A stretch of DNA of 62,777 nt from Prevotella sp. (GTDB lineage: Bacteria > Bacteroidota > Bacteroidia > Bacteroidales > Bacteroidaceae): assembly GCA_003447235.1 (NCBI GenBank), contig DLZV01000043.1, positions 47,916 to 110,692 of the forward strand, given 5' to 3'. A program made the position numbers and the translations under genes. The notes below the pieces were generated by a model. That model did no database searches and was not told the DNA's origin. It worked only from the letters and a program-made list of their open reading frames with translations. Shown piece by piece: positions 1 through 5,781 of this stretch. The number at the start of each line of letters is the position of its first letter. Within the stretch, counting starts at the first letter, position 1.

Positions 1-110
1 GGTTGAAATTACCCAATACGCCCTACCTTGCAGGGCGTATTGTTGATTGCTATTATATCCAGGGCGATGCCCTGGGCTATGGTCTGTTGGGCTTTCAGCC
101 CGCTTCAACC
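1..110. repeat. Cloverleaf-like palindromic element at the window edge
   Basis: The ends 1-7 (GGTTGAA) and 104-110 (TTCAACC) are exact inverse complements and enclose three consecutive hairpins: 14-24 with 32-42 (11 bp, around GCCCT/AGGGC), 59-65 with 69-75 (CCAGGGC/GCCCTGG, 3-nt loop) and 89-93 with 97-101 (GGGCT/AGCCC, 3-nt loop). Together they fold into a four-way junction in either strand. The outer stem may continue beyond the window. The element lies just past the 3' end of sdaA. From memory, similar GGGC-rich hairpin groups are dispersed in Bacteroidota genomes, so a REP-like mobile repeat is my preferred reading; a structured RNA is the alternative. The reading frame through it (3-278) looks spurious. 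Confidence 0.6.
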
Positions 111-140
111 GTACAGGTCGCAAGGATTTTGGCTGAAATC

Positions 141-163
141 GTTTTGAATCGCTTGTTCAAAAC
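141..163 (-). terminator. Stem-loop over the sdaA stop codon
   Basis: GTTTTGAA (141-148) and TTCAAAAC (156-163) form a perfect 8-bp stem with a 7-nt loop that includes the sdaA stop codon. There is no clear U run after it on the minus strand, so it is a weak candidate for the transcript end. Confidence 0.3.
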
Positions 164-1362
164 TCCTTGGCCAGTCCGCCCTCGCTCGTCTCCTTGTAGA
201 GCGAGGGAATGTCGTGGCCCGTCCGCTTCATCACGTCCACCACTTTGTCGAAGGAGACGCGGTGCTTGCCGTCGCTGAGCGAGGCGTAGAGCTGGGCGTC
301 GAGGGCACGGCAGGCCGCAAAGGCGTTGCGCTCGATGCAAGGGATCTGGACGAGGCCGCAGACGGGGTCGCAGGTCATGCCGAGGTGGTGCTCCAAGCCC
401 ATCTCCGCCGCATACTCTATCTGCGACGGCGTGCCGCCAAAGAGCTGGCAGGTGGCTGCCGAAGCCATGGCGCAGGCCACACCGACCTCGCCCTGGCATC
501 CCACCTCCGCGCCGGAGATCGAGGCGTTGTACTTGACGATGTTGCCGAAGATGCCGGCCGTGGCCAAGGCATGGAGGATGCGCGTCTCGGAGAAATTGTG
601 GAATTCGGCCAGATGGACCAGCACGCCCGGCACCACGCCACTGGCTCCACACGTCGGGGCCGTGGCCACCGTGCCGCCGGAGGCATTCTCCTCACTCACG
701 GCCAGGGCATAGGCGAAGACGCGGCCACGGCTCTGCAGCGACGGCTTGTAGGCAAGCGACTTCGTATAGTAGGTCGGGGCCTTGCGGGCCAGGTGCAAGG
801 GGCCCGGGAGCGCGCCCTCGTGGTCGATGCCACGGTGGACGGCACGCTGCATCACCTGCCACACCTGGCGCAGGTAGTCCCAGATGTCCTTGTCCTCGCA
901 AAGCGCCACATACTCCCAGTAGCCACGACCGTTGTCCTCACACCAGCCGAGGATGTCCTTGGTGGTGTGGAGGTTATAGACCTGCTCCGGGCGGAAGCAC
1001 TGGTCCTCCTTGCCCTTGCCCTCCGACAGGGCGCCGCCGCCGACGCTATAGACCGTCCACTCCTCGGTGGGCTTGTCGTAGCCGTTGAGGGCGACAAACT
1101 TCATGCCGTTGGGGTGGAACTGCAGAAACTCCGTCGGTTTCCACACGATCTTCACGGGGGCGGCCTCGCGGAGCACCTCCTGGATGGCCACGTCGGTCAT
1201 GTGGCCCTTGCCCGTGGCAGCCAGGCTGCCGTAGAGCGTCACCTCGAAGCGGTGGGCGTTGGGATGGCGCTTGAGGAAGATCTGTGCCGCCCGCTGCGGC
1301 CCCATGGTGTGGCTGCTCGACGGTCCTTTGCCGATTCTGAATATTTCTTTGATCGATTCCAT
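157..1362 (-). CDS. sdaA: L-serine ammonia-lyase (iron-sulfur L-serine dehydratase), single chain
   Basis: Deaminates L-serine to pyruvate and ammonia in the cytoplasm using an oxygen-sensitive [4Fe-4S] cluster. The 401-residue protein has the family signature GPSSSHTMGP at 13-22, with the beta domain first and the alpha domain after it in one chain. Three cysteines, C289 (VGCQGEVG), C331 (MTCDPVC) and C342 (IPCIERN), have the spacing of cluster ligands in the single-chain family. It is the last gene of a minus-strand run after glsA and glsB, 65 bp behind glsB, so co-transcription with the glycine-lipid acyltransferases is likely. The ATG at 1362 fits the usual MxSIxEIFxIGxGPSSSHT start. Confidence 0.95.
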   Translation of the reverse strand: MESIKEIFRIGKGPSSSHTMGPQRAAQIFLKRHPNAHRFEVTLYGSLAATGKGHMTDVAIQEVLREAAPVKIVWKPTEFLQFHPNGMKFVALNGYDKPTEEWTVYSVGGGALSEGKGKEDQCFRPEQVYNLHTTKDILGWCEDNGRGYWEYVALCEDKDIWDYLRQVWQVMQRAVHRGIDHEGALPGPLHLARKAPTYYTKSLAYKPSLQSRGRVFAYALAVSEENASGGTVATAPTCGASGVVPGVLVHLAEFHNFSETRILHALATAGIFGNIVKYNASISGAEVGCQGEVGVACAMASAATCQLFGGTPSQIEYAAEMGLEHHLGMTCDPVCGLVQIPCIERNAFAACRALDAQLYASLSDGKHRVSFDKVVDVMKRTGHDIPSLYKETSEGGLAKEF

Positions 1363-1402
1363 GTCGGGAGGGGGAAAATACAGTTTGGGGATGGAGGAAA
1401 AC

Positions 1403-1441
1403 GTCAGGCCCGGTCCTCGCGGAAGGGTCAGGCCCGGTCCT
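1403..1441 (-). repeat. 24-bp tandem duplication covering the glsB stop codon
   Basis: GTCAGGCCCGGTCCT occurs at 1403-1417 and again at 1427-1441, a period of 24 bp. Read on the minus strand, the last codons of glsB (GAC CGG GCC TGA) are copied in the same frame just downstream, giving a second in-frame TGA 24 nt after the first. Confidence 0.85.
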
Positions 1442-2420
1442 TGTAAATGAGTTTGTTGGCGCCGCTGGTGATGTGGAGGGCCTCGGGGTGCTCCTTGACG
1501 AAACTGTCGATATGGCGCACGCGCTTCTCGTCGAGGATCTCATCGACGGCAATGAGGATGCCCGTCTCCTCCACCTCGCCAAAGCCGTCGTTGATGGCCG
1601 TTCCGAAGAGTTTCATCGTCGGCGAGAGGTTCATGTAGGCGTTGACGAGCGGCGGGATATTGAAGCCCAGGTGGCGAATCTCGCGGTTGAGGATGCGGTA
1701 GTCCTCCCTGAAGTCGGCGCCCGTGAAGATCTTGGCCAGTTGCTCCTCGGGGTGCTCGTAGCTCAGCGGGTGGATGGGCACGATGAGGTGGTCCTTGTCG
1801 TCGAAGTGCTTCTTGAGGAAATAGAGGATCATGTCGCGGCCGATGCGGATGTAGCTCGGATACATGGTCATCTTGCCAAAGAAGTACCTGACGTCGGGAT
1901 TGATGACCGTCAGCGCGCCGAGACCATCCCAAAGGTTGTCGAGGGCGAAGATGCTCTTGGAGTTCTTGCGCACGTTCTGGTAGTCGAGCGAGACAAACGA
2001 TCGGCCCAGCTCCACGGTGTAGGGCATGTACTCCTGGAGGAAGCGGTCGGAGAAGTGGAACATGTGGCTGGTGGCCAACTCGGGCTGGCCGTCGGCATTG
2101 AGCCGCCAGTTGCGTCCGAAGAGATAGCGGTAGCCACCGATGATCTCCTCCGCCTCGGGGTTCCACACGATGAGCTGCTTGTAGCAGTTGTCCGACGTGT
2201 CAAACTCGTCTATATCTACGGCCTTTCCCGTACCGCCACCTGCCGCGCGGAACGCTATCTCACGCAGCCGGCCTATCTCCCGCATCACGTTGGGTGCGTT
2301 GTGGGCTGTCACCACATAGATATCGTTGTGGCTTTTGTTGGTCGTGCGGAGCAGCTTCTCAGGAGTAAGCTCGCTGCGCAGCACCTCTTTGCTGATGGGT
2401 TGGATAATCTCTTCTTCCAT
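1428..2420 (-). CDS. glsB: GlsB-like glycine N-acyltransferase (GNAT fold, hemolysin/OlsB-like)
   Basis: Predicted to attach a 3-hydroxy fatty acyl group to the amino group of glycine, the first step of the glycine and glycyl-serine lipids of Bacteroidota; the Bacteroides enzyme also yields commendamide. The 330-residue protein has the OlsB-like acyltransferase layout: an N-terminal half with the conserved block GGYRYLFG and ELGRSFVSLDYQ, followed by KMTMYPSYIRIGRDMILYFLKKHF. Assignment rests on this resemblance and on the adjacent lyso-lipid O-acyltransferase, the same pairing as glsB/glsA in Bacteroides. A purine-rich 12-bp repeat lies in the spacer before its ATG. The product could prefer another amino acid, as the OlsB enzymes prefer ornithine. 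Confidence 0.8.
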   Translation of the reverse strand: MEEEIIQPISKEVLRSELTPEKLLRTTNKSHNDIYVVTAHNAPNVMREIGRLREIAFRAAGGGTGKAVDIDEFDTSDNCYKQLIVWNPEAEEIIGGYRYLFGRNWRLNADGQPELATSHMFHFSDRFLQEYMPYTVELGRSFVSLDYQNVRKNSKSIFALDNLWDGLGALTVINPDVRYFFGKMTMYPSYIRIGRDMILYFLKKHFDDKDHLIVPIHPLSYEHPEEQLAKIFTGADFREDYRILNREIRHLGFNIPPLVNAYMNLSPTMKLFGTAINDGFGEVEETGILIAVDEILDEKRVRHIDSFVKEHPEALHITSGANKLIYKDRA

Positions 2421-2451
2421 TTTTCCAGAGTTTGATGTAAAACGGGGGGAT

Positions 2452-2499
2452 TCTCTTGTTCTGACTCTTCTTCTGAACCTTCTTCTGTCTCTTCTTCTG
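2452..2499 (-). repeat. Four 12-bp purine-rich tandem repeats in the glsA-glsB spacer
   Basis: Four adjacent 12-bp units (2452-2463, 2464-2475, 2476-2487, 2488-2499) read CAGAAGAAGAGA-like on the minus strand, i.e. on the glsB mRNA. They fill about half of the 84-nt gap between the glsA stop and the glsB start. Being purine-rich and unstructured, they could act as a ribosome standby region. An out-of-frame ORF through them (2309-2515, Glu-rich) has no family resemblance and overlaps glsB. Confidence 0.75.
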
Positions 2500-2504
2500 C
2501 CTCC

Positions 2505-3320
2505 TTAGAGCGCATAGACCTGGTCCTCCACCCACAGGGCCCAGTCCTTGGCCGATCGCGACCGGTCGAAGGCCTGCCAGGGGATGGGTTTGCCTATCTT
2601 GACCGTGAAGTCCTTGTCGACGTTGCGATACATCTCATCGACGAGGAAGAGCATCGCCAGGTTCACCTTGAGGTGGAGGCGCTTCTGCCAGTTGGCGATG
2701 CGGTAGAAGCGGTCGGAGTTGCGTCCGCTGAAATGGATGGGCACGATGTCGCGCTGATACTGCACGCTCTTCGTGACGAAGGTCTTCTTCCACGGCAGGT
2801 CGCGGATCACTCCGTCGGTCATCCGCGAGTTGAGTCCGGCGGGAAACATGATGATATGGTCGTTGCCCTGAAAGGCCGCCTCGACCATGCGTGGGAAGTC
2901 GCGGCTCTGCTTGCCCGTCTTGTTGATGCCCACACAGACCGGACGAAGGCCGGGGAGGTTCATCAGCAGGTCGTTGACCAGGTAGCGGAAGCGACCGTCG
3001 TAGTGGCGCCCGATGATGCTGCCCAGGGCCACGCCATCCTGTCCGCCGAGAGGATGGTTGCTGACGAAGGTGTAGAGTTTGCCATCATCCTTGGAGGGCA
3101 GGTTCTCCTCGCCCTCGATGGTGATATGCATCTTGAGATACTCCACGGTGGAGGTGAGCCATTGCGTGCCGACCTCGTCGCGGTGGTCGTACAAGAACTG
3201 GTTCACTTGGTCCTCGTGGGCTATCTTGCGTAGCCAGTTGATCAGGCAGCGGGGCACGAGGCGCGCCTTGCCGCCGAGTTTGCTGGTGAGTATTTTCTCG
3301 ATGTCGATAGTCTTCTCCAT
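2505..3320 (-). CDS. glsA: GlsA-like lyso-glycine-lipid O-acyltransferase (PlsC superfamily)
   Basis: Predicted to transfer a second acyl chain to the hydroxyl of N-acyl-glycine, completing the glycine lipid at the inner membrane. The 271-residue protein carries a PlsC-type active site, NHPLGGQDG at 88-96, and a second block FPAGLNSR at 159-166 in the place of the usual FPEGTRS. The catalytic His89 and Asp95 are separated by five residues, one more than the classical HX4D of phosphate acyltransferases. It is first in the glsA-glsB-sdaA operon and is divergent from mraZ. It is often annotated simply as glycerol-acyltransferase; the neighbour glsB supports the more specific name. Confidence 0.8.
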   Translation of the reverse strand: MEKTIDIEKILTSKLGGKARLVPRCLINWLRKIAHEDQVNQFLYDHRDEVGTQWLTSTVEYLKMHITIEGEENLPSKDDGKLYTFVSNHPLGGQDGVALGSIIGRHYDGRFRYLVNDLLMNLPGLRPVCVGINKTGKQSRDFPRMVEAAFQGNDHIIMFPAGLNSRMTDGVIRDLPWKKTFVTKSVQYQRDIVPIHFSGRNSDRFYRIANWQKRLHLKVNLAMLFLVDEMYRNVDKDFTVKIGKPIPWQAFDRSRSAKDWALWVEDQVYAL

Positions 3321-3357
3321 CCGCTCTTTCTTTTCGTCAATTCTCTCTTACAATGCG

Positions 3358-3389
3358 CAAAAATACTCATTTTTCTCAAAGTGTGCAAC
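3358..3389 (-). promoter_or_regulatory. Promoter of the glsA operon
   Basis: On the minus strand GTTG (3386-3389) is followed after 20 nt by TATTTTTG (3358-3365), matching the Bacteroidota -33/-7 pattern TTTG-N19/20-TAnnTTTG with one mismatch in the -33 box. It lies 38 bp before the glsA ATG. Confidence 0.6.
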
Positions 3390-3556
3390 TATTTCCGCCG
3401 AAAAAGTGGTCAAGACGCCCTTATTTCATGTTGTTGTCACATTTCCACCGCCTCGGCAGGGCCCTTCCGGGCGGCTCCGAGGTCCGACGGGCGAAGGACG
3501 GAAAAGAGGGCGTCCTATACCTGAATCAATAAAAAACAGACATTTTTGAAACTTTT

Positions 3557-3582
3557 GTGGGGGAGCGTGGGGAGATGTGGGG
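3557..3582 (+). promoter_or_regulatory. Three MraZ boxes, 10-bp phased
   Basis: GTGGGG occurs at 3557-3562, 3567-3572 and 3577-3582, exactly 10 bp apart, so all face the same side of the helix. MraZ of other bacteria binds direct repeats of TGGGN separated by 5-nt spacers upstream of its own operon, and this array fits that description exactly. The boxes cover the -33 region and stop 9 bp before the -7 box, a placement that suits repression of the dcw operon by MraZ. Confidence 0.85.
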
Positions 3583-3591
3583 AAAAATGTG

Positions 3592-3599
3592 TACCTTTG
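3592..3599 (+). promoter_or_regulatory. -7 box of the mraZ (dcw) promoter
   Basis: TACCTTTG fits the Bacteroidota -7 consensus TAnnTTTG, 34 bp before the mraZ ATG. The -33 position (about 3568-3571) reads TGGG and lies inside the middle MraZ box instead of a TTTG. Confidence 0.7.
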
Positions 3600-3633
3600 A
3601 AACCGAAAATATATTTTCCTCAAAGAAGTACAC

Positions 3634-4128
3634 ATGCGATTTTTGGGAACGATAGATTCCAAGACCGATGCCAAGGGACGGGTGTTTCTCCCCGCCTCCT
3701 TCCGGAAGGTGCTGAGCACGGCGGGCGCAGAGCGCCTCGTCCTGCGCAAGGACATCTTCCAGCCGTGCCTTGTGCTCTATCCCGAGTCGGTGTGGAACCA
3801 AATGCTCGACAGCCTGCGCGCACGCCTCAACCGCTGGAACCGCCAGGACCAAATGGTCTTCCGCCAGTTTGTCTCCGACGTGGAGCCCGTGGCGCTCGAC
3901 GGCAACGGCCGATTCCTCATCCCCCGCCGCTACCAGCAGATGGCGGGCATAGAGGGACAGGTGCGCTTCATCGGCATGGACGACGCCATCGAGATCTGGA
4001 GCGGCGACGAGGGAGAGGGTCCGTTCATGGACGCCGACGCCTTCGCCCAGGCGCTGGAGGACCGGATGGGGAGCGCATTCCCGGGCGCGGCAGAGAGCGA
4101 GAACGACAGCAACCAACCACGACAATGA
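3634..4128 (+). CDS. mraZ: Division/cell wall cluster transcriptional regulator MraZ
   Basis: DNA-binding ring protein of the SpoVT/AbrB fold that represses the dcw operon in the species studied. The 164-residue protein has the two tandem half-domains, each with the DxxGR motif: DAKGR followed by VFLPA near residue 12, and DGNGR followed by FLIP near residue 90. The last 25 residues form an acidic, low-complexity tail beyond the normal length of about 150. It is the first gene of the cluster, preceded by three phased MraZ boxes that mark autoregulation, and it overlaps rsmH by four bases (ATGA). Confidence 0.96.
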   Translation: MRFLGTIDSKTDAKGRVFLPASFRKVLSTAGAERLVLRKDIFQPCLVLYPESVWNQMLDSLRARLNRWNRQDQMVFRQFVSDVEPVALDGNGRFLIPRRYQQMAGIEGQVRFIGMDDAIEIWSGDEGEGPFMDADAFAQALEDRMGSAFPGAAESENDSNQPRQ

Positions 4129-5051
4129 CCGATTCTACCCAGACATATCATGTGCCCGTGCTCCTCCAGGAGAGCATCGGCGGACTGGCCATCCACGAGG
4201 GTGGCGTCTATGTGGACGTGACCTTTGGCGGTGGCGGCCACAGCCGCGAGATCCTGCGCCAGCTCCATGGCACAGGCCATCTGTACAGTTTCGACCAGGA
4301 CGCCGACGCAGAGGCCAACATCGGAACAGAGGCGGAGGACAACTTCACGTTTGTGCGCAGCAACTTCCGCTATCTGAAAAACTGGATGCGCTACTACGGC
4401 GTGGACCATATCGACGGCCTACTGGCCGACCTGGGGGTCAGCTCCCACCATTTCGACGACGAGGAGCGGGGATTCTCCTTCCGCTTCGACGCGCCGCTGG
4501 ACATGAGGATGAACAAACGAGACGGACTGACGGCGGCCGACCTGCTGCGCGACTACAGCGAGGAGCAGCTCGCCGACGTGCTCTATCTCTACGGAGAGTT
4601 TCGACAGTCGCGGCGCATGGCGGCAGCCATCGTCAAGGCAAGACAGCAAAAATCGATCACGACAACGATAGAATTGGCCAACGTTGTCGCTCCTTTACTA
4701 AACAAGAGCCGGGAGAAGAAGGAAATGGCACGTCTTTTCCAGGCGCTGCGCATCGAGGTCAACCACGAGATGGACGCCCTGCGCGAACTGCTGGCGGCAG
4801 CCACCGACGTGCTCGGAGAGGGAGGCAGGCTGAGCATCATCACCTACCACTCGCTGGAAGACCGACTCGTCAAGAACGTGATGCGAAGCGGCAACGCCGA
4901 GGGCAAGGTCGTCAAGGACTTCTTTGGCAAGGCCAAAACACCCTACCGACTGGTCAACAACAAGGTGATCGTGCCGACGGCGGAGGAGCAGGAGCGCAAC
5001 CCGCGCAGCCGTAGTGCCAAACTGAGAATAGCAGAAAGGACAGAACGCTGA
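4125..5051 (+). CDS. rsmH: 16S rRNA (cytosine(1402)-N(4))-methyltransferase
   Basis: Methylates N4 of C1402 in 16S rRNA with S-adenosylmethionine. From the ATG at 4125, which overlaps the mraZ stop, the protein has 308 residues, normal for the family. The SAM-binding glycine motif DVTFGGGGHSREIL is at 31-44; LLADLGVSSHHFDDEERGFSFR and SIITYHSLEDRLVK follow as family signatures. A longer in-frame reading from 3546 would run through mraZ and is rejected. It overlaps the next gene by one base (TGATG), which suggests translational coupling. Confidence 0.96.
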   Translation: MTDSTQTYHVPVLLQESIGGLAIHEGGVYVDVTFGGGGHSREILRQLHGTGHLYSFDQDADAEANIGTEAEDNFTFVRSNFRYLKNWMRYYGVDHIDGLLADLGVSSHHFDDEERGFSFRFDAPLDMRMNKRDGLTAADLLRDYSEEQLADVLYLYGEFRQSRRMAAAIVKARQQKSITTTIELANVVAPLLNKSREKKEMARLFQALRIEVNHEMDALRELLAAATDVLGEGGRLSIITYHSLEDRLVKNVMRSGNAEGKVVKDFFGKAKTPYRLVNNKVIVPTAEEQERNPRSRSAKLRIAERTER

Positions 5052-5713
5052 TGAGCAACAACAAGGAAACACAGGAGCCGCTGATGGGACAGCCCGTCGA
5101 GCTGGAGGTCGTGGGGGCCACGGAGGCCACACAGGCTGCCGGCGAGGCCTCTGTGCGTCCACAACGGGAGGAACCGCTGAAGGGCCGAAAGGCCGCCAGG
5201 AAGCCGGCTGGCAAGGAGGGAGAAGCCGCGGACGAGGCCGTCGAGGCGCAAGGAGCAGCCCGCGAGGAAGCCGCGACGGAGCAGCCCTCGGAAGAGGCGG
5301 AGGCGGAGCGCGTGGCCGAGGCCATCAGGCAGGCCATCGAGGAGCAGGCGCGCGAGGACGAGAATCCCCACTCCACCAACTACACGCTCCGACAGATCAT
5401 CGGCGGAGAGATGCTGCAGACGGGCGTGATGCGCAAGAACGTGGGACTGATGGTGGTCGTGGGACTCTTTCTCTTCGTCTCCGTCACCAACCGCTACAGC
5501 GTGCAGGAGAAGCTCAAGGAGATCAACCGGCTGGAGGCGAAACTCAAAGACGCGAAGTACAGGGCGCTCTCCACGGGCAGCAAATACACCGAGAAGACGC
5601 GACTGAGCTTTGTGCTCCAGGCGCTGCGCAACAGCAAGGACAGCATCTTGAAGATCCCGGACCAGCCGCCCTACAAGATACAGGTGCCCGAGGAGGGAGG
5701 ACAAGGAGAGTGA
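5051..5713 (+). CDS. ftsL: FtsL-like divisome protein with long acidic N-terminal extension
   Basis: Bitopic divisome component expected between rsmH and ftsI; FtsL-like proteins join FtsQ and FtsB to control septal peptidoglycan synthesis. One transmembrane helix lies at about 130-147 (VGLMVVVGLFLFVSVTN), followed by a short coiled-coil segment (about 151-170) and a periplasmic tail, the FtsL layout. The 129 residues before the helix are rich in Glu, Ala and Lys and look disordered; typical FtsL proteins have a cytoplasmic part of about 20-40 residues. Sequence identity of FtsL is low, so the call depends on position and topology. Confidence 0.8.
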   Translation: MSNNKETQEPLMGQPVELEVVGATEATQAAGEASVRPQREEPLKGRKAARKPAGKEGEAADEAVEAQGAAREEAATEQPSEEAEAERVAEAIRQAIEEQAREDENPHSTNYTLRQIIGGEMLQTGVMRKNVGLMVVVGLFLFVSVTNRYSVQEKLKEINRLEAKLKDAKYRALSTGSKYTEKTRLSFVLQALRNSKDSILKIPDQPPYKIQVPEEGGQGE

Positions 5714-5781
5714 CGACACGGTCCGTGGAAAAGGCCAGAAGGCCGCACGGACCCCATTTGATAACTTAAAAAACAACTACA

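Larger units (their letters stand above)
3321..3633. other. Divergent regulatory gap between glsA and mraZ
   Basis: The 313-bp gap holds the minus-strand glsA promoter near its left end and the mraZ promoter with MraZ boxes near its right end. The middle (about 3400-3530) is GC-rich with no gene, no family-like ORF and no clear repeat. Confidence 0.7.

Noticed and set aside
3..278. 91-residue ORF through the left-end cloverleaf
   Set aside because: Formed by translating the palindromic element and the antisense of sdaA; its YLAGRIVDCYYIQG-like text is what such repeats produce in many genomes.
214..1446. 410-residue plus-strand ORF opposite sdaA
   Set aside because: Antisense to a fully conserved enzyme, biased low-complexity composition (His, Val, Gly, Arg), no family resemblance.
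2309..2515. 68-residue ORF through the glsA-glsB spacer
   Set aside because: Its Glu-rich start is the 12-bp repeat and its second half is out of frame inside glsB.
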